In this document: one piece after another, positions 22,488 to 34,850 of the stretch
Layout of the letters: each line of letters begins with the position of its first letter
How positions within the stretch are numbered: position 1 is the first letter of the stretch
Origin: Cymbomonas tetramitiformis
Lineage: Eukaryota > Chlorophyta > Pyramimonadophyceae > Pyramimonadales > Pyramimonadaceae
Direction of reading: 5' to 3'
Length of the DNA: 64,000 bases
NCBI GenBank assembly: GCA_001247695.2
Contig: LGRX02025930.1
Coordinates: 20,928 to 84,927, forward strand
Program-made: the position numbers and the translations under genes
Notes under the pieces: model-generated
Seen by the model: only the letters and a program-made list of their open reading frames with translations
Databases searched by the model: none
What the model was told of the DNA's origin: nothing

Positions 22488-23589
22488 AGACGTGGTTGGG
22501 ACCAGGCCCAAGCTCGGTGGCGTACGCCATACATCGAGACTACCACGCCAATACGGTTCGGTCAGTTGCGTGGCTTTCTCGAAATCCTGAGCCAACTATT
22601 GGGTCGGTCTTGAGACAGCGACAAGTGCTTAAGGACAGGCCCATGCTCAAGGGCTATACAATGAAACAGCCCAAAACAATATCACGAGACACCCAAGACT
22701 ACGAAAGGGTAGGAAACTCGCATGCCTTGCCTGCTGAACATCCGCACGGGGTATCACTGCAATAGCCAACGAGCATGTCAGATCAAGGCAACTTAAACAG
22801 CCACAAGACTGCCTTACATACTGAGAATTTGTTCCCACACACAAGCGTGAGGGTTTGGGCGCGCATCACCTCCACGTCGGGAGTGTTGGCAACGGTTTTG
22901 ACGTATCTGTTCCCAGGCAAACACGGCTCCAAAAGATAAAGGCCGTGAAACTAAACAAAACTCCTTTTCTCCACCAAACGTCCCATGAACCCACCATATT
23001 TTGTAACAAAATAGTCAGTGAAGGTACAAAAAGAAAATAACAACGAGAAAACCTGCGGATTAGCTGCGTACCTGACACACTCAGCAAGCAGGCGCGAAAG
23101 CTGGAAAATGATCCCAAACGTCTATGATCGTCTTCATAGCGGTTCGGATGTTCCTGTGACAAAGACTAAAATAGCTCAACATATCAGTTTCAAATAATAC
23201 TTGGAGCTCGGGGAGTTCCATCGCCTCTCTTCGCCGGAAATGTTGAAAACCCGAAACAGCGACACCAAGCGAAAACTCGACTGCGGTTTAAAAAAGCATT
23301 TCGTTCTTTACCTGCTCGCAAAAACAAGCAATTCGAAAAACATACGTCTTTTCGAAAACCCGTTCTTGAAGGTTTAAAAGAAGATCGGACAGTTCTAGTG
23401 ACTTTAATTTGGAGCGGTGTGTTTTTCCGCGAGTACACAAAAGCGCAGAAGCAATACAAACCTGACAAAGCACAGCGCGATACTGCGAATATTGCCGCGT
23501 ACACTCCACCACAAACTTCACGACTCTTCACAGGCACAAATATACATGTTTGACAGAATTTTATCAAAGGACATCACTCAATCTTATTT
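22488..23589. other. No gene seen
   Basis: Only short frames on both strands and no family pattern. Sequence before 23590 on the minus strand ends in a TAG immediately after the methyltransferase-like fragment. Confidence 0.4.
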
Positions 23590-23848
23590 CTAGCAATATA
23601 TCCAGCTATTTTCCGTGAGGTGCCTGACGTTATGAAAATGCCTGCGAAATCCACAGTTAATGACTGCTTCCATGACAAGTTTCGCGTCCGGTCGCGGCAG
23701 TGTCATAATGATGATGTGAAGCTTGAAAGTCCTGGGGTCGTGCTTTTGCATCTCCTTGACCAGACCGTTCTCCTTCCAGTCTTGGAGCTGATGGTCCCAC
23801 GTTCCGTGATCCCACACTGCCAATAGAGTTTGTGGAGCGGGCCCCACG
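23590..23848 (-). pseudogene. Methyltransferase-like N-terminal fragment
   Basis: After an acceptor GGCATGCAG (about 23856) the minus strand encodes LLAVWDHGTWDHQLQDW, then FKLHIIIMTLPRPDAK and GFRRHFHNVRHLTENSW before a stop. In the transposon-type adenine methyltransferases I know, a catalytic DPPW-like motif is followed by a central strand/helix pair and then a W-W/Y-K-x-N segment. This fragment resembles the first two and stops just where the third (seen separately at 17.1 kb) would begin. The catalytic Asp-Pro-Pro is replaced by VWDHG, so it is inactive or a different family. Confidence 0.35.
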
Positions 23849-23899
23849 ATGCCTGCATGCCAAGAAATTCCGGTGAGATGTCAGCGTGCATATAGGGTT

Positions 23900-24840
23900 T
23901 ATTTCATTATGAGCGTAGGCAAATGTCAAATATGGCAGTATGAGCGTAGGCAAAATATTTGATAGCAGTTTGAGCGTAGGCAAATGATTGCTATGCTAGT
24001 CTGCGCGTAGGCAAATGATTTTAATGCTAGTCGAGGCATAGGCAAATGTGTTTGATGGCAGTATGAGCGTAGGCCACTGATTTTACTGCCTACGCGCAAA
24101 CTGCCGTTAAAATCGGTTCCCTACGCGCATACTGCCATTAAACGCATTTGACATTGGGAAAGATGAAACACATGAAAAACTATGTTTGCTAACGCTTCCC
24201 TCATCCGATGCGCACACTCGCTTGCAAGCGAGCGTTCGGATGAGGGAAGAAAGCCTAGCGGAAACGCGGACGCGGTTGACATCCGCATTTCCGCGAGAGG
24301 TGGAAGTACGCTGTCAGATGCTCGTAATGTTTCCAGTATGCATATGCAATATGCGTGTTGTGCTCATGTTGTTTATTATGCTTCTTTGCCAGGCTTGCGT
24401 CGAGCCGCTGACTCGACGCATGCCCAATCACCCCCTCTAAGGCGCCGCGTCCAGACTCCTAAAATCTGAACGGATGTTGCGTGCGCAAGGAACATGTTCT
24501 TCCCAAAATACCGAAGAATTGATATGCGAACTTGTATTGTGTTTGGCATACAGTTGTATACCGAACGCAACACTCGCTGCACTATCTAGCTTGTTCACGG
24601 TCTGTCTACAGATTATCGCATATTAATTTCATTTGCCTACGGTCAGATCACCATTAAAATCATCTACCTACGCGCACTCCACCCTCAAAATCATTTGCAT
24701 ACGCGCATTCCGCATTAAAATCATTTACCTACGCGCATTCCACATTAAAATCATTTGCCTACGCGCATTCCACATTAAAATCGTTTGCCTACGCGCATTC
24801 CGCATTAAAATCATTTGCCTACGCGCATTCCACATTAAGC
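23900..24840. mobile_element. Foldback element made of inverted 30-bp tandem repeats
   Basis: The left side (23905-24150) has about eight units of GAGCGTAGGCAAATGATTTTA-type sequence. The right side (24633-24838) has seven units of the inverse, CATTTGCCTACGCGCATTCC, at a regular 30-bp spacing. Between them are a strong hairpin (TTCCCTCATCCGA with TCGGATGAGGGAA, 24197-24250) and a second one (GCGTCGAG-CCGCTGA-CTCGACGC, about 24399). No coding region is visible. It looks like a non-autonomous DNA transposon with subterminal repeats. Confidence 0.7.
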
Positions 24841-25568
24841 CCGAAGTTCTTTTAGTGATAACAACTTCACAAACCGACTTTTTCTGGACGTTACGTACAT
24901 CGATTTATAAAATAATTGATTATCAAGTGATCAGAATATCCAAGTGAGAGGGATCCTGCGTTAAGCAATAGCAAAATAATACGCAGATTCAAAATATCTT
25001 TTTAGAAATTTTCGTTTCGACACAAATTTAAGTTACATCGAACTCAATACATCCATAACAAAACATTCACATTCCTAACGCATTTTAATATATATATTTT
25101 AATATATATATCCCCAAATTTTGGTTATCCGTTTATTATGGGGGCAGCCCGTACATTTAAAAATGTGGGCCGGGGGCCAACACAGAGTGCAATGTACAGA
25201 GTATAGTAATGTATCGGGACCACAGATTCGCAAAGGAACGGCGAAACTGAGGCGGAGTTTCGCGCGACGAAACAAAAGTTTGCACAAGCAGTGTCCAAGT
25301 GCAAAGCTTAAGCAGCAGATTAAGTCATTGCCTTTGAAAGTGATTATAATGTTTACCGTTGACGTGGATATAATGTCAGTGCCGCACATGCAACTAAAAT
25401 CAACTTGCCATGATTCTCGCGATTCTAGATTTTGGAATATAGCCAAAAAAAACTATTTCAAATTCCTTCTCGGCAATCAATTCAAAGAAAAGAGGAAAGC
25501 ACACTACATGTAGGTCATGCCAAAATGTAGCATCTTACCTTCTCAGCAAATAACATGGTCCTACATGT
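24841..25568. other. No gene seen; AT-rich
   Basis: There is a duplicated TTTTAATATATATA word at 25083-25110. A plus frame at 25121-25513 (basic, no recognised motif) is possible but unsupported. Confidence 0.4.
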
Positions 25569-26232
25569 TAGGGATTAAAAAAACCCTGCAGTTGATAGCC
25601 ATTGTGATGTAATTTTTTTTCTATTGAAACAATGTTATGTTTTTGTTACAAAACTGTTGCTCACATCGTTGCGGACCTACGTATCTCTTTCAAATAACAC
25701 CAGTGGACTTCACACTTGCAGCAAACATCACGATCCCCACTATGTTTCCCAAGAAGTGTAAAACAAAGAAAACTACGCACATTTCTGAAGTCAAGTTGCT
25801 TTTCGCTACACCAGGAAAGACGTGGTTCCCACAGCAACAGATGGTTGGCACTGCCTTTTTTGATTTTCAGTGCTCGCGGATTTCCGAAATTTTGAGTTGG
25901 GATTAAAAAACCCTGCAGTTGATAGCCATTATGATGTCAATTTTTTTTCTATACAATAAAACAATGTTATGTTCTTGTTACAAAACTGTTGCTCACACCA
26001 TAGCGGACCTACGTATCTCTTTCAAATAACACCAGTGGACTTCACACTTGCAGCAAACATCACGATCCCTACTATGTTTCCCAAGAAGTGTAAAACAAAG
26101 AAAACTACGCACATTTCTGAAGTTAAGTTGCTTTTCGCAACACCAGGAAAGACGTGGTTCCCACAGCAACAGTTGGTTGGCACTGCCTTTTTTGATTTTC
26201 AGTGCTCGCTGATTTCTGAAATTTTGAGTTGG
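25569..26232 (+). repeat. 332-bp tandem duplication containing a conserved ~89-codon frame
   Basis: The unit starts GGGATTAAAAAA(A)CCCTGCAGTTGATAG at 25569 and again at about 25902, and the second copy ends at TTGAGTTGGGA (26232), nine bases before the kinase stop codon. Each copy has a plus-strand open frame of about 89 codons (MFLLQNCC, TPVDFTLAANITIPTMFPK, KTWFPQQQ). Between copies about half of the coding differences that I see are silent. The product is unknown. The duplicated unit may instead be antisense 3' flank of the kinase gene. Confidence 0.75.
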
Positions 26233-26240
26233 GAGTATAA

Positions 26241-29200
26241 TTACCAGTCCACAAAAGCATTAGTATTCAATTTCCTTGCTTTGGATCCAGGGAACTCCTC
26301 TTCACCAGGCACCTTAGCGTCGAGGGGAATGTCCTCAAAGTGGCTTGTGTCTTCAGGGTTATCCAAATGAGGGACATACGGAGGCTTGTATGTACGATTC
26401 TGCACGTATCATGGACCAAGTGTTAGGCAGTCAGCTCGATCAGCACACAAGGAGGACCGTTTTAGCAACCAAGAAAACTCATATCTTTTTCTTTTTTGAA
26501 TCTTTAAGTAGTTCACTGAACAAACTGCAAGGTTTCAGGATTTGCATCAGGTTTTGGCAAAAAGCGTTCCCTTTCCAGGAATGCTCTTGAGGCAAAAAGG
26601 TTCCAGAAGCCCAGGGAGGGTAAAGTTTGAGGACTTACGGAAAGAGATTCCCAGTCAAAGTCGGCGAACCAGGGGTGGTTCTTGATATCGTTCACTCCAC
26701 CCTTCAAACTTCCCAAGCGCTTGGCGGGGTTCTTCACTAACAGCTTCTTCATGAGATCCTTGCACTTTACAGACAAATTCTTAGCTGAGAGCCAATTAAT
26801 AGTAACACCGTTAATGTTGTTCAAGATCATCATTTGATCGTCTGCCCCGAAAGGCGTATCTTGTGTGCACATTTCGAAGATGAGCACTCCCAGTGCCCAC
26901 CAGTCCACGGCATGGCCGTGACCATTCTGGTTAATAATTTCAGGTGCCTGTTCACCACACGGGTTTTCAGTTTTCTTTCCTGGAAGGAGGGGAGGGCTAC
27001 AAAAAATAACCTCTTTAGTTAGTTTTGTGCCTTCCAGAGGTACGGAAAGGCAGAACAATGGTGGCCACTCAGCATGGTGACTAATAGGGCGGCTGGCGGC
27101 GGGGCTCACAAGGTATTCAGGGGTACCACACATCGTGTACGACTTGCCAGTTACGAGCTTCTTCGCAAATCCATAGTCAGTCACTTTTAAGTAGCCCGTG
27201 GAGTCGATGAGAAGGTTCTCGGGCTTTAAATCGCGGTACATGTACCCTTGACCATGCATGTACTCGAAGGCCTGGATAACACAGGCGGCATAGAAGCGAC
27301 CCTCGTCCTCACTGCATGCATCTTCCCTGGACTGCAAGTAAATGAAGAACTCCCCGCCCATAACTTTCTCCATAAGCATATACAGCGTGTGCTCGTCATG
27401 GAGTGTGGCCATCAGGTTAACTGTGAAGGGAGAGCTGAGTGCCCTCATGATCTCCTTCTCGCGCTTGACATGGTTCACCATGTTCTTCTCCAGGACCTGC
27501 CTTTTGCTCATACACTTGAGGGCAAACAAGGCGCCCTGATGCCTCACAAGCAACACCTTGCCAAAGGCACCGATACCAAGGACTGCCAGATGTTCCAGAT
27601 CCTTCAGTTCCACCTGTTGCACGTCGGAGACGAAGTTGTCAGCAAAAAGACATAGTGAGAGTATAGACAGTTGATGCAGCCGCAATATCACTAGATGTAG
27701 GGGCAGGCAAAAAGAGAGACTAGAGAGGTAAAGTGATACACGGGGGGAAACTGGTCAAAGACATCTTCGATTATGTTACAAAATCTTGGGCATTTAAGTA
27801 AACAGTAAACGATATCCAGGAGGAAAGTATGAAAGTAGATAATCGGGGAAGCAGCTAGAGAGACTTTCAATGTAGATGCGGAATCACACCTTGAGTTCAG
27901 ACGTGTCCTTCTCGTACGAGCTAGAAGCATTGTCCAAGATACTTTGCAGGGAACCGAACACGCTGTTGAATGCACTCCTTCCGACACTAAGCAGTTGCAC
28001 GGGACCAATGGCGCGCACGCTTGCCGCACGCGTCTGAGCGAGTTGCACAAACAAAAACACAAAAGGTTAGAAACGAACACCAGCTCCCATCAAAACACCA
28101 AATGGAGTTCTGGATCGATTCATTACCTCGTTGGAGATCAAAGCCTGCTCTCCAAAGAATTTTCCGGGAGACAGTCTTACAAGCTCCTTGATTCCGTCAT
28201 TGCCGATGATCACAACCTGGCAAATACAGGAGTTTTAAGAACTTCGTCCAAAGACACTTATCAGTTTCTTCAGCAAGCTCCAGGAACTTACCTCTCCAGA
28301 CTCGACAATGTAAAAGCAGTCCCCAGACTCTCCACGCGTAATAATAAATTCGTTATCCTTGAACTTCTCGACTTCCATATTCTTAGCGAGCTGCAGGCGC
28401 TGGCCAGGACTGAGCACCTTAAGCAAGTCCACGTTGGCGAGCGTGTCGGCACGCCACGCGTAAAGGAGGTCCTCAAGTGTTCCTAGACACTTGTGAAGAA
28501 CCCTTCGGCTCAAGCACGCAACCTTGACAGCTGCGTATCAAACCGCCCATGCTCAGTGACATAAATTCGACTCGCATCTATAGGGCTGAGCTTTCCCCGA
28601 AAGCGGCTTGTATTCCTCCTCACCTGTATCGCAACGGATGCTGGCGGCACGCACGTCGCTGTTCATCAGACCACGTTCTCCAAAGTACTGTCCCTTGGTG
28701 AGAACAGCAAGTTCGGTCTGCATATGCAACACGTTGTGAGTTAAATGCTTCTCCCACAAAAGCGGGTGACGGAAGCTCCACAGCTTGCGGCAGGAACGAA
28801 AATACAACTTACCCCAGTGTCTTCATCAATTACTGAGCACTGGCCTTCTTCCATAATAAAAAGCTTGTCGCCTTGCTCTCCCTTACGGAACACAAACTGT
28901 CCAGCGACGTACTGCACGGCGAAGGAACACGTTCCTCAGCAGAAAGCCTACGAGAAGCAAACTGCGCTTGGGAGGCGAAGGCAAAACAGTGCGGGAAAGA
29001 CACGCGGTTGGAGCAACGCGCATAAAAAAGAGCAGTACTTCTAGGTTACCTCGACTTCAACCACCTCTTGTGCCAGCAGAGCCAGTTGCTTCTCCTTCAA
29101 GTTACAGAGCATAGGAACCTTACGCAGTTCCTCGAGCCTCCACAGATTCTCAAGGGGACCAAGGATGTCGTTAAAGGCTTGACGGTTGAGAGTCATACAC

Positions 29201-31411
29201 AGACAATTTTCCGTTGCCTGCTCACCGGTGTTGCCAACAATTAACCACGTGCAGAAGTGAAAAATGAAAGAACTCAGGAGTGATCATAAAACATCGTGAT
29301 CAGGACTTAACAAAAGTGCTCTCAGATCCTGAGGAGAAAAGTGGAAGTACCACGTGAGGAAACCGTCAGGTGACAGAGGGGCGACCAGAGAAGTGGTCGG
29401 TCAACTTACGATGACATCAGCAGCTCGCACATCGTCCTTGATAAGAGCTCGCTCCCCGAAGAAGCTTCCAGGGCCTTGTTTGCACACTTCCTGGTAAACT
29501 TTCCCTCCCTCACGACCAGTACTGTCACCCTCATGAAAAACCACCTTCGAAAGCCGGGGAGAAACTAGCCACGTTTCAAGCACATCCACGTAAATAATGA
29601 GTACCTAGGAAAGATATTGACATCAGCATTATTTTTTCGAAGCGGGGGGAGGGTAGGGCTTGGTATGTACCTTGCCATCAATCTTGATTACCACCTCCCC
29701 TGTCTTCACGATGTAGAACTTATCGCCGGTGTCTCCCTATGCCGAACGAATGAAATTCCAACATCAGAGTGTCTCTTGGGAAGCTACTCAGCTAGGTGAC
29801 AACTTCTTTTGTACACGCGAGAAATAAAGTGTTAGGCGCAAGACGACTTTTGTACAGCAGGCAGCACGAAGCTCCCTTCGACAAACAAGCTTAGACGTCC
29901 CCCATTGTCCATGAAAGAAGGGAGGAGGCAGGATAGCTCCCCGAGTTGGAAAGGAAGCTATGTGGTTGTCTGAATAGCTACCTTTCTTAAAATCTGTGTT
30001 CCTTTCGAGATTCTTGCTGGCTCCAAAGCGTCAATAAGCAGATCAAGCTGCCTAGGATTCAAGGACTTGAAGCTTGGGACAGAGTCCAAAAGTTCAAGTT
30101 TTTCCTTGTTCACCTGATTGATGAGGGATCGAACAGTAGGAACTCAACAACTCGAACAGAACGCAATCACAACTGGATATATAACCTTGGATAAGGTGCA
30201 AGTTGCGCAAGAACTCATATAGCTGAATAAATTCCTGTTATCTATTGACACGAGACGTTAGCACTATCCAGAATAATACAATCCGATATAGTATCCCAGG
30301 TGTGCGCACCTTGTCCACGAATTTGCGCTTAATTAAAAAGTAGTGTGACCGTTCCATCTGCCATAAAACGCTTGTCTCGGTAGCCCGCACGCTGGCCGCG
30401 CGGGGAGCAGCGTAGAGCAACGCCAGCTCACCGAAACCTGTTCCTGCAGGATAAAGCTTCGGCGGACTAATCCTTTGACCGATGTTCGATTCCGTCACTT
30501 GAGACCCGATTTGAGCAGCCTGTGCAAAAAATTAAAGCAAAAGTTAATAATCAGGCCAAAGGATAGGTACATTCGGAAAGTACACTGAATTCTTAAGAAA
30601 GAACAGAGAAAGGATATGGTGAGCACAATGCGAAAGTTTTACCTCTTCGTTCTTAAGAACTTCGCAGCATCCGCTCTCGACGGCATAGAAAGTCTCCGCA
30701 TTCTTCTCGCCTTGAAGAATGACCACCTTACCAGCGGGATACGTCTGTTTCGACATCGTATCGATAATTTCATTGCGAGCCTCGTCGTCCAACATTGCAA
30801 ACAGGAGGTTAGTCCTGCGCAAGCAAGCATGTCCGCCGTTATGTCTCAGAAAGGGTTCTTGGGGAAATACTCGGTCACGTTGAAACAAAGTCGTGCTACC
30901 GTTTCTTAAACTTTCTGTGAGAAGACTTCAAAATCAAAGTTTTGGAGATCCTTACCCCATAGCTTGGCGGATGTAGTCTCTCACTTTGTCATCCTTGGGG
31001 ATAGAAGGCAGTACGATGGAATCCAGTGCAGTGTCAACTGCAAACACAAGCAGCCGTGTGACGCTGGTATTACTCGGTAAAAAGACTTACTTAAACGAAA
31101 CAATCTAAGTGAACCTACCAATTCCTTGCACGGCTTCACGCTTTCCCTTCTTTGGGGGACCTACTCCCGACTGGGCACCGCCGGCTTCAGACTTCACACG
31201 GTATGCATCTTCGCGATCCGCGGACTGTAAAAATACGATATCACACCCGAGAGGCAGTTGATCAATTTTAGACAAATAAAGGAAAGTCTCTCAAACATGA
31301 AACAAAGTTTTGGCACCCCGCCAGACAATGCGCATGCTACAAATAAACTCGGGGACGTAACACGCATATGGACGGCGTTTGCCTGCCTACCTTTCCGCAG
31401 CAGTTACCCAT
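26241..31411 (-). CDS. PKG: cGMP-dependent protein kinase, four cNMP-binding domains, acylated N-terminus
   Basis: Seventeen exons give about 909 aa: 31411-31391, 31224-31119, 31037-30956, 30814-30643, 30519-30310, 30113-29982, 29736-29671, 29544-29410, 29217-29050, 28911-28813, 28717-28624, 28530-28292, 28216-28127, 28033-27890, 27613-27110, 26947-26639 and 26399-26241. Phases agree at every junction. MGNCCGK is a myristoylation plus palmitoylation signal. Phosphate-binding cassettes are FGELALLYAAPRAAS, FGERALIKDDVRAAD, FGERGLMNSDVRAAS and FGEQALISNETRAAS; all four keep the Glu and Arg that bind the cyclic phosphate and ribose. The kinase has GIGAFGKV, ALKCM, YRDLKPEN, GTPEYL-APE and an AGC tail. 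Two oddities are DYG in place of DFG and a Met gatekeeper (YMLMEKV). Exon 8 could instead start at 29604, adding 20 residues. Confidence 0.93.
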
Positions 31412-34247
31412 TTCACTGAAAAACTACGATCCCTGTAATGTCACCACAACTTGGAAGCCGTAAGGTCTAGCCGTCAGGTTAACGGACAATCCGAAACCAC
31501 AGAAAACCAAGCGTGTAACTCGGGCGGTAAGCGCCAAAAAAAGAAAGCGGTTCTTCAGACCTGAAACTGATGGTTCTCTGGAGTCACCCCTTAACTCCTT
31601 AAACTATCCGTTTACAATAAAACAATCTTCCGGATGTGTCCTTCGAAAGTCTGGAGATTTCAAGAGAGTGAATTAGGAGGCCACTGGACGTAAGGACAGT
31701 TGGGATTCATTCTGTTTCAGGCGATCGGGATTCGGGAACGGGAACTTTGCTTTCAGTTGGAATCCCGTCGACAGCGTCTATCGAGAAATTCCCGGATACC
31801 GTGGTGCTGCTGCGCTGGCGGACTGGCAGTTAAGGCTGGGCAAGGACTGACATGACAATGACATGAAATGACAATGACAGATCGACGGCAGCACAGCGGC
31901 ATCGGCATCGGCAGCAGCAGCAGCAACTCTGGCTCTTGCTCTTCCACTGACGATGCGGTATCGGTACGGCGTTTTTCGTTTGTAATGAACATCATTTTAT
32001 ACACCATCTTCTGACTCAAGATGCATCGAATATACCCGAAATATAAATTACTTTAAACGATCTGGATTTAGCAAGTTCTTGATCCGACTGCTTTCGTGGA
32101 TGAAGATAATGATGGAGAACTCTGGCAAACTGCCGTACGGCGTATTAAGAGTGTAATGAAAATCCTCAGATGCGAATTATATTTTTCATTGTTTACAAAT
32201 TCCGTACAGCCGTTCGATTGCATCGGAAGGACATCTAAACCGTTATTGAAATCGCACCGGTATCTTTCTGGAATCTGTCCGCTTCCGTTCGCGCTTCTTA
32301 AGCGCTCTACACTGTGAAAACCTAGTGCAGCAGGGTAGATTAATGAAGAGATTGATAACTCTTCGCGATATATTAGAAGCGAATAATGTTTAATATAAGG
32401 TATTATGAACGCTAGGAAGCATCCCCGCACAGATTCGGTCACTGGAAGCAGATCCCGGATTCCCCGCTTCGTGTGGCGGAAGCGGGAACCGGCATCCGCA
32501 AAACGGCATTCCCTTCGGTATCCTGCCGAAGGGAACGCTAAGAAATAGTAATAACAACGACTTAAACATATTTTCAACGCTGTATGTGTGCATCTGTGTT
32601 TCATTTGGTCATTTGGTTCACACGCTTCGAGCCCCGCGGCACATCCGGGATGGCGCTTCAGAACTAGCAGATTGATCTGCTGTTTCTTTGAGCGCAAAAC
32701 GGCCAGAAGGGTTTCGTTTAAGCGAAACTTTTCTGCGTCTTTGAGAAACACTTTCGGAATATTTTTCATACATCTTATCCACTTTTGGATGCGCCATACT
32801 GCAAGGCGGATAATGCAGCGGATCAAAGCGAACCCTGAGCGATAAACGTACCCACCGTAATGTAACGTTGACGATATGTTTTCGAGTGAAACTTGAAGTA
32901 TATCGGAGAGAAAAGTTTTAGTTTGAAAGATTTATCGGAAGGAAATCTTTCAAATCTCAGGCATCATGCGCCAAATTGAAAGGCGGAAACGATCGGGCGG
33001 GAACCCCTACCCTAGGGCTCTCGTTAGCAGGCGGGAATCCTGCGAACGAGAAGAAACCCTTCCGATAGATCGAACCGCCGTGAAAAGTTGACCTTAGCAC
33101 AGCTTTGACCGGAAGCGTACATGCACATTAAACGGCATTATGCACATTTAGTCGGTTTCGAGTTACCCACCTGTCAGAATACGGAATCTGATGGTGCAGA
33201 TACAGTCTGACAGAATATTTACGGTCGCGATGTAGCCTTTTGGGTCATCATGACTGCGGCGATTACATCGAAAATTTTTGTATAAGATAAATAGTATATG
33301 GAGACAAAACGCTGTCGATGACGTGACACTGACGATGACGCTACGGCTGACTATTGGGGGAAAATCATTACAGTAGATTGTCCCCCTCTGCCTCTTTCAA
33401 AAATCCGCTTTTTTGTGTCACGCTTTATGACCGTGACGCTCGAGCTGCCCAACTTAAACTGGTCCGTTCATTTTTAACAGTAGCAATTTTCCGAATCCGA
33501 CAGTCCATATACGATTTCAAAGATCAAAATACGATACATTCCTTTGTTTCTCCCCAGGAATCTCTTCGGACCTTCCGATGTTCCCGATCTGAAAACATTG
33601 GACGGCTCAATGTTAGTTGGGCACCCCTACGTGACGCTTTATGACCGTGACGCTTTTCGACTGTCACGCTTTTCACGCTCACGCTCTTTTTATTTAGAGA
33701 CTTCATTTCGTTGACACCAGCTACGAGCTAGGAGGTTGCCGACCTTATGCCCCCAAAAAACGATTTTCAAAATGTCGACGTTGCTTCCCCTTTTTTGTGC
33801 AATTGATTTCTGCATAAAAATATCACGGAGACATAGACTTCCCCCCCCCTGGAGGACGGGAGCCGTGGTCTTTCTGTCACCCCTCGACCCAAGGTGCCAG
33901 GCCAGCTCCGTCATCAGTGGTGGGGAAAATAAAACCCCCTGTATTTTATTTTCATGTATCTAGTATCTTAGATTGTGAAACCACCCGATGTCAAGGTTGA
34001 ATATCAACCTTAAAGACTCGACGCGGCTGCTATTGAACTGTAGCAACACGCGATGATACTTGGTGGGATATGAGTGCAGCGCTCTGGTGTCCAGAAGTGT
34101 CTGCTTGAGCGCAATGCACCCAATGCTCCTCATATACCTCAATGCCCTCACGCTTCATAAGCGTTACCACCATCGGGTTGTGAACCCGAGAGCATTGGGT
34201 GAACTAACCGTATCCGCGGCTGGTCGAAATAGCCATTGATACTCGCA
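31412..34247. other. No gene seen; several short foldbacks
   Basis: The region is upstream of the kinase start. It contains small hairpins, for example GGATTCCCCGCTTC/GAAGCGGGAACC (32456-32491) and CATTCCCTTCGG/CCGAAGGGAACG (32508-32540), and repeated GTGACGCTTTATGACCGTGA words (about 33417 and 33632). No consistent coding frame was found. The kinase promoter presumably lies just above 31411 but no element is identifiable. Confidence 0.45.
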
Positions 34248-34850
34248 TGCTGAAATCTGTATAGGCAGCCCTGACTGGGAGTCCCGGTCAGGCCCCTATG
34301 ACAGATCCCTAGGACCAACACTGGACTGCTGACTGATCTGTAGGTTCGTACTGTGACACACGCGGTGTCACAGGTAGGCTAGACTCCGAGACCGTCCGAG
34401 ACCGTTCCGGGTATATTTAGCTTAGGGTTTATTTATCTTATACAGTTTATCCACACGAGTACGGGACTTTCTGATACAGTAATACTGCATATTTAAGAGA
34501 ACAGGGATATGCGGTCAGCCAGCCTCATCGGAAAAAAGTGAACCCCCCCCCGCCCCCCAACACGCCAGCGGCGCTTAACGAAGCGCGATCCAATAAGGTC
34601 AGCGATAGCCAGGTTTGTTCCTTATTTGCGACCATACCATATTTAATACATGGTTTAACATGGTTTCCCAACCATATTTCCTCATCTAGCCAGCTCCCGT
34701 TCTCTTATTTGGACCCATTCTCTTAACGATTTGAAAAGGCTCAGGGTCATCGTAAAAAACGCGACCCCCCCAAACGCTGGCTGGTCTCTTATCGTCGATT
34801 CTCTTAAAAGTAAGGTATTACTGTATCTAGTGTACTTGGATATTCCGGTA
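34248..34850 (+). repeat. Left LTR of gag-only element 1 (MITE-interrupted)
   Basis: About 256 bp of LTR sequence is split after CTTTCTGATA by the MITE at 34477-34823 and resumes TCTAGTGTACTTGG. The right LTR at 40262 shows the uninterrupted reading CTTTCTGATATCTAGTG. Confidence 0.85.
34477..34823. mobile_element. TA-flanked MITE (Tc1/mariner-type) inside the LTR
   Basis: Its ends are CAGTAATACTG and CAGTATTAC inverted, each flanked by TA, and the empty site with a single TA is in the sister LTR. Internal words (CCAGCT, TTCTCTTA) resemble the larger MITEs at 41161 and 45965. There is no transposase. Confidence 0.85.

Noticed and set aside
34125..34205. Possible tRNA-His from CGGG-TTGTGAA-CCCG
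   Set aside because: The anticodon-like arm is good, but no D arm, T arm or acceptor pairing can be drawn around it.
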